The notes under the pieces are model-generated. The model was given only the letters and a program-made list of their open reading frames with translations. It was not told the DNA's origin and made no database searches. A DNA stretch of 64,000 nt. Source: Roseinatronobacter thiooxidans (GTDB taxonomy: Bacteria; Pseudomonadota; Alphaproteobacteria; Rhodobacterales; Rhodobacteraceae). Shown one piece after another: positions 37,328 to 46,573 of the stretch. Made by a program: the position numbers and the translations under genes. The stretch is from NCBI RefSeq assembly GCF_001870675.1, contig NZ_MEHT01000044.1:124001-188000 (forward strand), in the 5' to 3' direction. The stretch's first letter is position 1; every line of letters begins with the position of its first letter.

Positions 37328-39060
37328 AATGGCAGACCCACCACAAACCGCGCCCCCAGTGACGGGCTGTCTGGCGGGGCGTCCGCCGCGCGGATATTCT
37401 CTGCCCAGATCACGCCCTGATGCGCCTCTATGATTTGTTTTGATATCGCCAAGCCAAGACCCGAGTGGTTGCCGAATTGTTGTGGCGGGCGCTCGGAATA
37501 GAACCTTTGGAACACTTTTTTCAGGGCGTTTTCAGGAATACCCGGCCCCGTATCTTCAACCACGATCAAGATGCGGTCATTGCGTTGGCGCGCCCAGACG
37601 CGAACTGCATCGCCATCCCCGCAAAACGAAATCGCATTGGTGATAAGATTGACAATAACCTGCGCCAACCGCCCTTCCAGCCCAGTGACCCGCACAGGCG
37701 CGTCTGGCAGGATCTTGATAAACTCGACCCCTTTTTCGCGGGCCTCATGTGACAGATGCTCGCACAGGTTATCGAGCAGTTTGATCACATCGAATTCTTC
37801 CTGTTCTTCCTTGACCAGTTCGGAATCCAGCCGCGAGGCATTGGATGTGTCAGACACCAGACGATCCAGCCTGCGGACATCATGTTCAATCACATCCAGC
37901 AGGCGGATGATCTGGTCCTCGCGTTTCGCCATCCGCAGGCTGCCCACCGCAGACCGCAGCGAGGCCAGCGGGTTCTTGATCTCATGCGAGACATCGGCCG
38001 CGAATCTTTCATTCGCCTCGACCCGGTCATAAAGGGCATTCACAATGCCGCGCATCGCGCGCGACAGATCGCCAATCTCATCCGGCCTGCCCGACAGATC
38101 AGGAATGCGCACGCGCGCACCGGGCGCATTTTTGCGCGCATCGCGCCGCTTGCCCAGTTCCGCCGCCATCGCCAGATCGGCAAGCGGGTTGGCAATTGTC
38201 GATGCAAGAACAAGGCTTAGGCCGATCGACACCAAAACCGCGATCAAAAAGAACTGCAAAACCTGTTCGCGCTCGATCCGCATCATATGCGCAGTGTCAT
38301 CAGAACTACGTCGCAAAAACACCGCGCCGCGAACATCGGAGCCACGCATCACAGGTGCACTGGCCGCGATCCACATGCCATCGCCGCCATCCCGATAGGT
38401 GAAACTTGCCCGCTCGCCAGTCTGGTTCTTCTCAAACATTTTCTGGGCAATCTGGGCAAAGGCGTCTTCGGCAGGCAGATCAGAATTTGTCCGTGTCAGA
38501 AACGACATGGCCGACCAAATTCCGCCCAAAAGGTCACTTATCGGGGTGGCGCGTTCAGAATATCGGGTGGTTCCGGAATTTTCCGTGCCGCGCATCTGGC
38601 CAACAATCTGGCCTTCGGCATTCACGATGATCAGTTCAAAGCGCTGGTCATAAGACAGTTTGCCCGCCAAAGCGTCGCGCGTATCTTCCAGATCATCACT
38701 GACCGAGACAATATCGGCCACGATCTGGACGGTGCTGCCCAGCATTTGCGCCTGCTGTTCCAGCAGGGAATCGCGAAACGGGTTGGTGAACAGTATCCCA
38801 AGGATCAGCACCACCAAGGCAACCAGATTGAACAAGGCAATCTTGCGCGCAAGCGGCGAGCTGGAAATGCTTAGAAATCCGCGGCGGGCACGCGACGCGC
38901 GCACCTCGGTTTCAACCGCATCCCCTGGCCCGACCCAGTCATCTCCGATAAGGATGTCAGCTCTCGCTGCCGTAGCCTCGGTCTGCACCAGCTCACCCGC
39001 TTGCTTATATGGGGGTATAACGCCTGATCTTCTGTCAGGCTTCGTTATATTTGTAACCAA
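37324..39060 (-). CDS. chvG: sensor histidine kinase ChvG (ExoS/BvrS-type)
   Basis: Membrane sensor that phosphorylates ChvI. 578 residues. Helix 72-94, periplasmic sensor, helix 268-290, HAMP, then dimerisation/phosphoacceptor with His359 ([14 protein letters not shown]), and an ATP-binding domain with [26 protein letters not shown] and [10 protein letters not shown]. Start is uncertain: the frame can open at TTG 39060 or at GTG 38988, preceded by GGTGAG. Overlaps chvI upstream and hprK downstream. Confidence 0.94.
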   Translation of the reverse strand: MVTNITKPDRRSGVIPPYKQAGELVQTEATAARADILIGDDWVGPGDAVETEVRASRARRGFLSISSSPLARKIALFNLVALVVLILGILFTNPFRDSLLEQQAQMLGSTVQIVADIVSVSDDLEDTRDALAGKLSYDQRFELIIVNAEGQIVGQMRGTENSGTTRYSERATPISDLLGGIWSAMSFLTRTNSDLPAEDAFAQIAQKMFEKNQTGERASFTYRDGGDGMWIAASAPVMRGSDVRGAVFLRRSSDDTAHMMRIEREQVLQFFLIAVLVSIGLSLVLASTIANPLADLAMAAELGKRRDARKNAPGARVRIPDLSGRPDEIGDLSRAMRGIVNALYDRVEANERFAADVSHEIKNPLASLRSAVGSLRMAKREDQIIRLLDVIEHDVRRLDRLVSDTSNASRLDSELVKEEQEEFDVIKLLDNLCEHLSHEAREKGVEFIKILPDAPVRVTGLEGRLAQVIVNLITNAISFCGDGDAVRVWARQRNDRILIVVEDTGPGIPENALKKVFQRFYSERPPQQFGNHSGLGLAISKQIIEAHQGVIWAENIRAADAPPDSPSLGARFVVGLPL

Positions 39061-39733
39061 TACCGTAAAGTGTTTCTATTGATGAAAATTCAGGGTCAGC
39101 ATTGCGCATTTTCTTACGCAACCGCTTGATATGACTGTCAATTGTCCGGTCGTCGACATAGACCTGATCTTCATAGGCCACATCCATCAACTGGTCGCGT
39201 GATTTCACGACACCGGGGCGCTGTGCCAGCGCCTGAAGCAGTAGAAATTCCGTGACTGTCAAGGTCACATCCTCGCCCCGCCATTTGACCTGATGGCGCA
39301 GCGGGTCCATTTCCAGCTGGCCGCGCACCATGATCTTGACTTCCTCAGCAGCCTCGGGCCCGGCTTCGTTCGCCTGCTTGCGCCGCAACAGCGCGCGGAT
39401 ACGTTCCACCAGCAGACGTTGCGAGAACGGCTTGGTGACATAGTCATCCGCCCCCATGCGCAGGCCCAGCACCTCATCAATCTCGTCATCTTTGGATGTC
39501 AGGAAAATGATGGGCATCTGTGACTTCTGGCGCACCCGTTGCAGAAGTTCCATCCCGTCCATACGCGGCATTTTCATGTCAAGCACGGCCATATCGGGCA
39601 TTTTGCGGCTGAACGCGTCGAAGGCTGCCTGACCATCATTATACGTTTCAACATCGAACCCTTCTGCCTCCAGGCAGATGGAAACAGATGTCAGAATGTT
39701 CCGGTCATCGTCCACCAAAGCTATTTTAGACAT
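39035..39733 (-). CDS. chvI: response regulator ChvI (OmpR family)
   Basis: 232 residues. Receiver domain with Asp8-Asp9 and phosphoacceptor Asp52 ([12 protein letters not shown]), Thr/Lys in FLTSKDD and [12 protein letters not shown]; winged-helix DNA-binding C-terminus ending GIGYKYNEA. First gene of the operon, divergent from pckA. ChvI relatives control envelope stress and central carbon genes, including pckA in other alphaproteobacteria. Confidence 0.95.
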   Translation of the reverse strand: MSKIALVDDDRNILTSVSICLEAEGFDVETYNDGQAAFDAFSRKMPDMAVLDMKMPRMDGMELLQRVRQKSQMPIIFLTSKDDEIDEVLGLRMGADDYVTKPFSQRLLVERIRALLRRKQANEAGPEAAEEVKIMVRGQLEMDPLRHQVKWRGEDVTLTVTEFLLLQALAQRPGVVKSRDQLMDVAYEDQVYVDDRTIDSHIKRLRKKMRNADPEFSSIETLYGIGYKYNEA

Positions 39734-39865
39734 TTGAATGTCCCTATTTTACTGCTCAAATCGGCATTTTTGCCATTATATTGCCACACAATCCCGCAAA
39801 CCCCCGACAGAAGCAACAAAAAACAACACCACAACGGCCCAGCGGCTGCTGATTCGGACAGCATC

Positions 39866-39879
39866 TTGCCAATTGGCAA
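39866..39879. promoter_or_regulatory. palindrome in the chvI-pckA intergenic region
   Basis: TTGCCAATTGGCAA is a perfect 14-base inverted repeat, a plausible operator. Which of the two divergent genes it serves is unknown. Confidence 0.35.
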
Positions 39880-39907
39880 CACTTGGTATGTCAGAAATTT
39901 ATGAATG

Positions 39908-39937
39908 TTGCGCTAACGCGACGTTGATTGCGCTAAC
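39908..39937 (+). promoter_or_regulatory. two TTGCGCTAAC direct repeats upstream of pckA
   Basis: Exact 10-base repeats at 39908-39917 and 39928-39937, starts 20 bases apart (two helical turns), 145 bases before the pckA ATG. The GCGCTAAC half matches the half-site of palindromic TTAGCGCTAA-type operators that I recall for LacI-family central-carbon regulators such as CceR. The left half is imperfect. Inference from pattern. Confidence 0.45.
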
Positions 39938-40081
39938 TGCCCCAAACGAGCCTATGCTTTGCCACAATCGTAGTGTTATAGGCGGTGGACGGGTGACTGG
40001 TCTTGCGTGCCGCACCCTGTGTATTCGTCCGTCCGCAACCCGGTTCGAACCATGGAACATGCGCCACATGGAGCAATCAAA

Positions 40082-41680
40082 ATGACGACACCCAGAGTCA
40101 ACCCGAACAAACGCCTTGAACATCAGGGGGTTACTGATGCCTCTGAGGTGCATTACAACCTGTTGGAACCGGCCCTTGTAGAAGCCGCGCTGAAGCGTGG
40201 CGAGGGGCGTCTGGGCCTTGGCGGGGCGTTGCTTGCCTCGACCGGGACACATACAGGGCGCTCTCCGAAAGACAAATTCATCGTGCGCACGGCCGATGTC
40301 GAGGACAAGATCTGGTGGGAAAACAACGCCCCCATGAGTTCTGACGCCTTTGACCGTCTGTATGCTGACATGCTGGAGCATGTGAAGGGGCGGGAGCTGT
40401 TTGTTCAAGACCTGTATGGCGGTGCGGACCCTGCCCACAGGTTGGATGTGCGCGTGGTGACGGAACTGGCATGGCACGGGCTGTTCATCCGCAACCTGCT
40501 GCGCCGCCCCGCAGCCGAAGAACTGGCGCAGTTCGAGCCGGAATTCACCATCATCAATTGCCCCAGCTTCAAGGCCGATCCCGCCCGCCATGGCTGCCGG
40601 TCAGAAACAGTGATCGCGCTGAACCTGTCGAAAAAGCTGATCCTGATTGCCAACACGGCCTATGCGGGCGAAAACAAGAAGTCAGTCTTCACGCTGCTGA
40701 ATTACCTGCTGCCCGAAAAAGGCATCATGCCGATGCATTGCTCGGCCAATCACGGGCTGAATGATGTGGACGACTCGGCTGTGTTCTTCGGCCTGTCGGG
40801 CACTGGCAAGACAACCCTTTCCGCAGACCCTGCCCGCACCCTGATCGGGGATGACGAGCATGGCTGGTCTGATACCGGCATCTTCAATTTTGAAGGCGGC
40901 TGCTACGCCAAGACCATCAATCTGGACCCCGAAGCAGAGCCGGAAATCTATGCCACCACCAGCCGGTTTGGCAGTGTGGTCGAGAATATGGTCTATGACC
41001 CCGATACGCTGGAACTGGATTTTGCCGATGACAGCCTGACGGCCAATACACGGGTTGCCTATCCGCTGGATGCGATCTCGAACGCATCGGCCACCTCTCT
41101 CGGGGGGGTGCCGAAAAACATCATCATGCTGACCTGCGATGCGTTTGGCGTGCTGCCCCCCATCGCACGGTTGACCCCTGCGCAGGCAATGTATCATTTC
41201 CTGTCGGGCTTTACGTCCAAAGTGGCAGGCACAGAACAAGGCGTGACCGAGCCGCAGCCGACATTCTCGACCTGCTTTGGTGCCCCCTTCATGCCGCGCC
41301 GTCCGGAAGTTTACGGCAAACTGTTGCAAAACAAGATCGCGCAGTTTGGCGCGGATTGCTGGCTGGTGAATACCGGCTGGACAGGCGGGGCCTATGGCAC
41401 TGGCTCCCGGATGCCGATCAAGGCCACGCGCGCATTGTTGAGTGCTGCGCTGGACGGGTCCCTCTCGGGGGTGGAATTCCGGCGCGATCCGAATTTCGGC
41501 TTTGATGTGCCGGTTTCGGTGCCGGGTGTGGCAGATGTATTGCTGGACCCGCGCCGCACATGGGCCGATGCAGATGCCTATGACCGGCAGGCGGCCAAGC
41601 TGGTGGCAATGTTCGCCGAGAACTTTGCCCAATATGTCCCCTTCATCGATGACGAGATCAAGCGCGCGGCCATCGGCTGA
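40082..41680 (+). CDS. pckA: phosphoenolpyruvate carboxykinase (ATP)
   Basis: Oxaloacetate plus ATP to phosphoenolpyruvate and CO2, gluconeogenesis. 532 residues from ATG 40082 ([13 protein letters not shown]), with GGAG at eight bases. [14 protein letters not shown] binds substrate, the P-loop GLSGTGKTT lies at 237-245, and [17 protein letters not shown] provides catalytic lysines. Single gene with its own terminator, divergent from chvI. Expected target of the neighbouring ChvG/ChvI and HprK system, by analogy with other alphaproteobacteria. Confidence 0.95.
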   Translation: MTTPRVNPNKRLEHQGVTDASEVHYNLLEPALVEAALKRGEGRLGLGGALLASTGTHTGRSPKDKFIVRTADVEDKIWWENNAPMSSDAFDRLYADMLEHVKGRELFVQDLYGGADPAHRLDVRVVTELAWHGLFIRNLLRRPAAEELAQFEPEFTIINCPSFKADPARHGCRSETVIALNLSKKLILIANTAYAGENKKSVFTLLNYLLPEKGIMPMHCSANHGLNDVDDSAVFFGLSGTGKTTLSADPARTLIGDDEHGWSDTGIFNFEGGCYAKTINLDPEAEPEIYATTSRFGSVVENMVYDPDTLELDFADDSLTANTRVAYPLDAISNASATSLGGVPKNIIMLTCDAFGVLPPIARLTPAQAMYHFLSGFTSKVAGTEQGVTEPQPTFSTCFGAPFMPRRPEVYGKLLQNKIAQFGADCWLVNTGWTGGAYGTGSRMPIKATRALLSAALDGSLSGVEFRRDPNFGFDVPVSVPGVADVLLDPRRTWADADAYDRQAAKLVAMFAENFAQYVPFIDDEIKRAAIG

Positions 41681-41700
41681 AACGCCCCTGACCTGATAGC

Positions 41701-41730
41701 GAAAGCCCCGCCCTATCGGGCGGGGCTTTC
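41701..41730 (+). terminator. rho-independent terminator of pckA
   Basis: Perfect 13-base stem GAAAGCCCCGCCC/GGGCGGGGCTTTC with TATC loop (41701-41730), 20 bases past the pckA stop. Confidence 0.88.
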
Positions 41731-41744
41731 AAGACTTCACTTGT

Positions 41745-41805
41745 GGGGGGCTTCGCCCCCGCGCCGCTGCGCGGCACTCCCCCAGAGTATTTTCAGCAAG
41801 AAAAT
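41745..41805 (-). repeat. dispersed intergenic repeat A, copy 2 (inverted)
   Basis: Carries GGGGGCTTCGCCCCC (41746-41760), GCGCCGCTGCGCGGC, and then CCCCCAGAGTATTTTCAGCAAGAAAAT (41779-41805), the inverse complement of the ATTTTCTTGCTGAAAATACTC core. Ends next to the puuD stop. Confidence 0.75.
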
Positions 41806-41806
41806 G

Positions 41807-43036
41807 TCATGATCCAGTGACCCTGCGGTACCAGTCTGCAATTTCTTTGCGGGACTGGTCATCCATCAGGACCGTGCTGCCCGGGGGCATGGCATGGCTT
41901 GCCCCTGATTGCAGATAGATGGGGAGGGCGGCGCGCGCGACCTGCGCTTCGGTTTCCAGCTTGATCCCTTTGGGTGCCCAATGCAGCCCCGGCCAATTGG
42001 GCTGTTCGGCATGGCACATGGAGCAATGCCCCACAACGGACCAATAGATATCTTCAAACTGGGGATCTTGTGCAAACCGCGCCACAGAGGGTGGCAGGCT
42101 GGCGAGGTCTTCGTCATCTCGGGCCGGCTTGCCCACTGTCGAGAGCAGGATGATGGCGATGAACAGCGCGATCGTGGCCCCCCATGTCCACCATTTATAG
42201 CCATGGCCCATATGCAGACTGTTGAAGAAATGCCGGATTGTCACGCCCATGAGAAAGACCAACCCTGCGATGAGCCAGTTATACTCGGATGCGAAAGCCA
42301 GCGGGTAATGGTTGGACAGCATCAGGAAGATGACAGGCAGGGTCAGGTAATTGTTATGCGTAGAGCGCTGTTTGGCGATACGCCCATATTTCGCATCAGG
42401 CGTTCGGCCCGCGCGCAGATCGGCCACCACGATTTTCTGATTGGGAATGATGACCATGAAGACATTGCCCGACATGATCGTAGCAGTGAATGCCCCCAGA
42501 TGCAGCAGCGCCGCGCGCCCTGTGAAAACCTGGGTATAGCCCCAGGACATGATCACCAGCAGCACGAACAAGAACACCATCAGGCGGGTATTGTCTTCGC
42601 CAAAGCGCGATTTGCACAGGCCGTCATAGATGACCCAGCCTATGGCCAGTGACGCGATGGAAATCGCAATCGCCTGCCACACGGCAAGGTCCATCTTTTC
42701 CGCGTCGATCAGGTAGAACTCTGCGCCAACGTAATAGACCAGCGCCAACAGCGCGAAGCCCGACAGCCAGGTGGCATAGCTTTGCCATTTATGCCAGATC
42801 AGATGCTCTGGCAGGCGATTGGGGGCGACCAGATATTTCTGGATATGGTAAAAGCCACCGCCATGGACCTGCCACTCCTCTCCATAGGCGCCCTTGGGCA
42901 GATCTGCGGATTTGCGCAGGCCCAGATCCAGCGCGATGAAGTAAAAGCTGGCCCCGATCCAGGCGATGGCCGTGATCACATGCACCCAGCGCACAGCAAA
43001 TTCCGCCCATGCGCCCCAGACCGCCAGTTCCAACAT
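41807..43036 (-). CDS. puuD: membrane-bound urate oxidase with cytochrome c domain (PuuD)
   Basis: 409 residues from ATG 43036 (MLELAVWGAWAEF), with AAGGG upstream. Eight or nine membrane helices in residues 10-300, rich in Trp and His (HVITAIAWIGASFYF, HNNYLTLPV), then a cytochrome c tail with haem motif CSMCH (338-342) and a candidate axial Met383 (HAMPPG). Oxidises urate to 5-hydroxyisourate and passes electrons to the respiratory chain instead of to O2 directly. Faces the LysR gene divergently. Confidence 0.9.
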   Translation of the reverse strand: MLELAVWGAWAEFAVRWVHVITAIAWIGASFYFIALDLGLRKSADLPKGAYGEEWQVHGGGFYHIQKYLVAPNRLPEHLIWHKWQSYATWLSGFALLALVYYVGAEFYLIDAEKMDLAVWQAIAISIASLAIGWVIYDGLCKSRFGEDNTRLMVFLFVLLVIMSWGYTQVFTGRAALLHLGAFTATIMSGNVFMVIIPNQKIVVADLRAGRTPDAKYGRIAKQRSTHNNYLTLPVIFLMLSNHYPLAFASEYNWLIAGLVFLMGVTIRHFFNSLHMGHGYKWWTWGATIALFIAIILLSTVGKPARDDEDLASLPPSVARFAQDPQFEDIYWSVVGHCSMCHAEQPNWPGLHWAPKGIKLETEAQVARAALPIYLQSGASHAMPPGSTVLMDDQSRKEIADWYRRVTGS

Positions 43037-43142
43037 TCGAGATACCCTTCCTGTCGCGTGTTCTGTCACCCTATACCGGCGCGCCAGTTTCTGTTAATCC
43101 ATGAAAACACCCAGCACTTTCAAAATCATCCTGAAAATCATC

Positions 43143-44078
43143 ATGGCCTATCTTAGCAATGTCAGAATGTTCGTGCGTGTCTATGAATTGGGCAGCATGT
43201 CGGCGGCGGCGCGCGACCAGCGCACCTCGCCTGCGGTTGCGTCCGCGCGGGTGGCAGAGCTGGAAAAGCATCTGGGCGTGCGGCTGTTCAACCGCACCAC
43301 GCGCTCGCTTCAGCCGACATCGAATGGTCAGCTCTTCTATGAGGGCGCGGTGAAGATACTGGATGCCGTGTCCGAGGCCGAAGGCGCGCTGACCCGCGCC
43401 ACAGCCCAGCCGCGCGGCATGTTGTTTGTTGCCGCGCCCTTGGGTATCGGGCGGCGGTTGATTGCGCCGCATGTGCCGGTATTCAAGGATGAGAACCCGC
43501 AGATCGAGCTGCGCTTGCGCCTGTCCGACCGCAGCATTGATGTGACCGCTGAAGGGCTGGATGTGGCCTTTCACCTTGGCCCGCTAGAGGATTCGGCGCT
43601 GAAAATGCGGGTTATTGCGGAATGTCCGCGCATTCTATGCGCTGCCCCCTCTTATATTGCGCGGCGCGGCATGCCTGCGGATGGCGACGCCCTTGTGCGC
43701 GACCGCCATGACTGTCTGAACCTACGCTTTCCGGGCGCGCGCGAGTTTCAATGGCGGTTGCAGACAGCCAACGGCCCGCAGCGGTTCAAGATTGCAGGCC
43801 CCTTCGAATCGGATGATGGCGATGTGCTGACCGCTTGGGCGCTTGCAGGGCGCGGGATCATCCTCAAGCCCGCATTCGAGGTGGTGGACTATCTGTTGGC
43901 AGGCACGCTTGTCCCTGTTGCCACCGCGACGCCCCCCATGGCCGTAACGCTGGCGGCACTGACACCGCACCGGCATTTGCGCGACCCGAAGGTGACGATC
44001 TTTACCGATTTCATCGCCACCCATATCAAAACCGCGCTGGCAGAGGCGATGGCCCGCTGCGCTCAGCTTCCGCGATAG
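43143..44078 (+). CDS. LysR-type transcriptional regulator
   Basis: 311 residues from ATG 43143 (MAYLSNVRMFVRVYELG); ATG 43101 would add 14 residues. Winged-helix DNA-binding domain with SMSAAARDQRTSPAVASARVAELE (residues 19-42 approx) and VRLFNRTTRSLQPT, then a periplasmic-binding-like effector domain. Lies between puuD and uraH within the urate cluster, so it probably controls these genes in response to a purine intermediate. Its 3' end overlaps convergent uraH by 16 bases. Confidence 0.9.
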   Translation: MAYLSNVRMFVRVYELGSMSAAARDQRTSPAVASARVAELEKHLGVRLFNRTTRSLQPTSNGQLFYEGAVKILDAVSEAEGALTRATAQPRGMLFVAAPLGIGRRLIAPHVPVFKDENPQIELRLRLSDRSIDVTAEGLDVAFHLGPLEDSALKMRVIAECPRILCAAPSYIARRGMPADGDALVRDRHDCLNLRFPGAREFQWRLQTANGPQRFKIAGPFESDDGDVLTAWALAGRGIILKPAFEVVDYLLAGTLVPVATATPPMAVTLAALTPHRHLRDPKVTIFTDFIATHIKTALAEAMARCAQLPR

Positions 44079-44419
44079 GTAGAATAGCCGAAAGGCGACA
44101 GCAACAGCGGCACATGGTAATGGCTGGTCTTGTCGCTGATGCCAAAGCGGATCGGCACCTCGTCCAGAAACAGCGGGTCCGGCCCCGCCTGGCCCGTGGC
44201 GCGCAGATAGTCGCCTGTAAAAAAGACCAGCTCATACTGGCCCGCGGCAAAGGCGTCTTGGGGCAGAATCGGGGTGTCGGTGCGCCCGTCGGCATTGGTT
44301 ACACGTTCGACCAACGCCTCTCGCGCGCCCCCGTCCAGCCGGTACAGCGCGATCTTCAGCCCTGCCGCAGGCAAGCCGCGCGCTGTGTCCAGAACATGGG
44401 TGGTCAGGAATCCGGCCAT
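44063..44419 (-). CDS. uraH: 5-hydroxyisourate hydrolase
   Basis: Hydrolyses 5-hydroxyisourate to OHCU, second step of urate breakdown. 118 residues from ATG 44419, with GGGAG upstream. Transthyretin-like fold: N-terminal FLTTHVLDTARG with His8, VTNADGRTD, HYHVPLLLSPFGYSTYRGS with the C-terminal YRGS tetrapeptide that distinguishes the enzyme from transthyretin. Diverges from the puuE-uraD gene across 163 bases. Confidence 0.95.
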   Translation of the reverse strand: MAGFLTTHVLDTARGLPAAGLKIALYRLDGGAREALVERVTNADGRTDTPILPQDAFAAGQYELVFFTGDYLRATGQAGPDPLFLDEVPIRFGISDKTSHYHVPLLLSPFGYSTYRGS

Positions 44420-44582
44420 GGTGATCTCCCTCAAACTACGGTCCGCGCGATCTTGCAGCGCAAAGCAGTGTTTTGCCAGCCCCTTGCATCTGCCCTTGGC
44501 TTGAGGTCTTTCAAAAATTGACAGAAGGTCGAGACAGCTTTTGTGCTTTATCACCTGTTCATGCAACGCTCCGGAGGCTCTT

Positions 44583-45998
44583 GTGCAACGCTATCCCCGC
44601 AACCTGACCGGCTATGGTGCCACTGGCGCCCAAGCCAAATGGCCCAATGGCGCAAACATCGCCATATCACTGGTGTTGAATTATGAAGAAGGCGGCGAGA
44701 ATTGCCTGCTGCATGGCGACGCCGCCTCTGAAGGGTTCCTGTCGGACATTCCGGGCGCAGCCCCCTGGCCCGGCCAGCGCCACTGGAACATGGAATCGAT
44801 CTATGATTACGGCGCACGCGCAGGGTTCTGGCGGCTGCACCGCTTGTTCACCGCGCGCAATCTGCCGGTAACAATTTACGGCGTGGCAACCGCATTGGCG
44901 CGCAACCCGGAACAAGTGGCCGCCATGAAGGCCGCCGATTGGGAAATCGCCAGCCACGGCCTGAAATGGGTCGAGCACCGCGACATGAGCGTGGAAGAAG
45001 AACGCGCCGCGATCCAAGAGGCTCTGCGCCTGCATACGCAGGTCGTGGGAGAGGCCCCGCGCGGCTGGTACACTGGGCGCTGTTCGGTCAACACTGTCCG
45101 CCTTGCCGCCGAGACAGGCCAGTTCGACTGGATTTCAGACACTTATGACGATGACCTGCCGCATTGGATGGAATTCGGGGACCGCGACCAGCTGATTCTG
45201 CCCTACACGCTGGAAGCCAATGATATGCGCTTCGCCACATCCCCCGGCTGGACGACGGGTGCGGAGTTTGAAAGCTACCTTCGGGACGCATTCGATGTGC
45301 TTTATGCCGAAGGGGCCGCTGGCGCGCCCAAGATGCTGTCCATCGGGTTGCATTGCCGCCTGATCGGGCGCCCGGGCAAGATTGCGGGGCTGATGCGCTT
45401 TCTTGGCCATGCCATGGCGCATGACGGGGTGTGGTTTGCCCGCCGCCGCGACATTGCGCAGCACTGGGCCACAACCCACCCCCATACCCGCCGCGAACGC
45501 CCCAGCCAGATGGACCGCGCGCGCTTTGTCGCCTGCTTTGGTGGCATATACGAACATTCCGCTTGGGTGGCAGAACGCGCGCATGGGCTGGAGTTGGGAC
45601 CAGCACATGACAGCGCGACCGGCCTTGCCAATGCGCTGGCGCGCGTATTCCGTGCGGCACAAAGCGACGAACGCATGGCAGTTCTGCGCGCCCATCCGGA
45701 CCTTGCGGGCAAACTCGCTGCCGCCAAACGCCTGACCGCTGACTCGACTCAGGAACAGGCCAGCGCAGGGTTGGACGCGCTCACCGATGCCGAGCGCGCG
45801 CAGTTCCAAAGCCTCAACACGGCCTATGTGAAAAAACACGGCTTTCCCTTTATCATCGCCGTGCGCGACAATACCAAAGCCACAATCCTTGCCGCCTTTC
45901 AGACGCGCCTTCACAACGACACTGAAACAGAATTCGCCACGGCCTGCCGACAGGTCGAACGCATCGCCGAATTGCGGCTGAAGGAGTGTCTGCCCTGA
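44583..45998 (+). CDS. allantoinase (PuuE) / OHCU decarboxylase (UraD) fusion
   Basis: 471 residues from GTG 44583, chosen for GGAGG five bases upstream; an upstream TTG 44541 lacks one. Residues 1-300 form the polysaccharide-deacetylase-like allantoinase PuuE (NLTGYG, HGLKWVEHRDM, SIGLHCRLIGRPGKIAGL). Residues 310-471 form OHCU decarboxylase with catalytic His371 in AHPDLAGKLA and KKHGFPFIIAVRDNTK. So one chain turns OHCU into allantoin and then allantoate. Followed closely by allA. Confidence 0.93.
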   Translation: MQRYPRNLTGYGATGAQAKWPNGANIAISLVLNYEEGGENCLLHGDAASEGFLSDIPGAAPWPGQRHWNMESIYDYGARAGFWRLHRLFTARNLPVTIYGVATALARNPEQVAAMKAADWEIASHGLKWVEHRDMSVEEERAAIQEALRLHTQVVGEAPRGWYTGRCSVNTVRLAAETGQFDWISDTYDDDLPHWMEFGDRDQLILPYTLEANDMRFATSPGWTTGAEFESYLRDAFDVLYAEGAAGAPKMLSIGLHCRLIGRPGKIAGLMRFLGHAMAHDGVWFARRRDIAQHWATTHPHTRRERPSQMDRARFVACFGGIYEHSAWVAERAHGLELGPAHDSATGLANALARVFRAAQSDERMAVLRAHPDLAGKLAAAKRLTADSTQEQASAGLDALTDAERAQFQSLNTAYVKKHGFPFIIAVRDNTKATILAAFQTRLHNDTETEFATACRQVERIAELRLKECLP

Positions 45999-46002
45999 TT
46001 GT

Positions 46003-46023
46003 ATTTTCTTGCTAAAAATACTC
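46003..46023 (+). repeat. dispersed intergenic repeat A, copy 3
   Basis: ATTTTCTTGCTAAAAATACTC, the core of the family, in the 61-base gap between the puuE-uraD stop and the allA start. It sits inside a probable operon and overlaps no gene. Confidence 0.7.
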
Positions 46024-46059
46024 AATCCCACGCCGCCACCAGAACCGGAGCCAGACCAG

Positions 46060-46551
46060 ATGCAAACCCTCACCCCCAGCCCGTTGACGCAAGCCGCTTT
46101 TGCGCCCTTCGGGGATGTGTTGGAGGGTGCAGGCACACCCGACAAGCTGATCAATCAGGGGCTTTGCGGGCGGTTTCATGACCGCGCGCGGCTGGATTTC
46201 GGGCCTGATGGGCGCGCGGGCATCTCGATCTTTGACGCGCAGCCGCGCGCCCTGCCCTACTTGCTGGACATGGTCGAGCGGCACCCTGACGGCTCTCAGG
46301 CCTTTATCCCGATGCATGAACAGCCATTTCTGGTGATCGTTGCCCATGATCTGGGCGATGCGCCGGCAAACCCGCTGGCCTTTATCACAAACGGGGCGCA
46401 GGGTATCAATTTCCACCGCAACATCTGGCACGGGGTTCTGACCCCGCTGGCCAGCCCCGGCCGCTTCGCGGTAATCGACAGAATCGGGGATACGCCGAAT
46501 TTACAGGAATACTGGTTCACAGCCCCGTGGCAGGTGCATCACCCGGTGTGA
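46060..46551 (+). CDS. allA: ureidoglycolate lyase
   Basis: Splits ureidoglycolate into glyoxylate and urea, last step of the branch. 163 residues from ATG 46060 (MQTLTPSPLTQAAFAPFGDV), with GGAG nine bases upstream. Signatures: QAAFAPFGDVLE, FIPMHEQPFLVIV and INFHRNIWHGVLTPL. Downstream of puuE-uraD with repeat copy 3 in between. No allantoate amidohydrolase is in the window, so the intermediate step must be elsewhere. Confidence 0.9.
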   Translation: MQTLTPSPLTQAAFAPFGDVLEGAGTPDKLINQGLCGRFHDRARLDFGPDGRAGISIFDAQPRALPYLLDMVERHPDGSQAFIPMHEQPFLVIVAHDLGDAPANPLAFITNGAQGINFHRNIWHGVLTPLASPGRFAVIDRIGDTPNLQEYWFTAPWQVHHPV

Positions 46552-46573
46552 GCGGCGCTGGACTGCGGCCTTG

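Larger units (their letters stand above)
39734..40081. other. 348-base divergent region between chvI and pckA
   Basis: AT-richer than its flanks and should hold both promoters. It contains the palindrome TTGCCAATTGGCAA (39866-39879) and two identical TTGCGCTAAC direct repeats (39908-39937). No gene seen in it: the frames that open here do not match pckA or any family. Confidence 0.6.

Noticed and set aside
44063-44078. 16-base overlap of the LysR gene and uraH
   Set aside because: Both proteins are complete; tight convergence, not damage.
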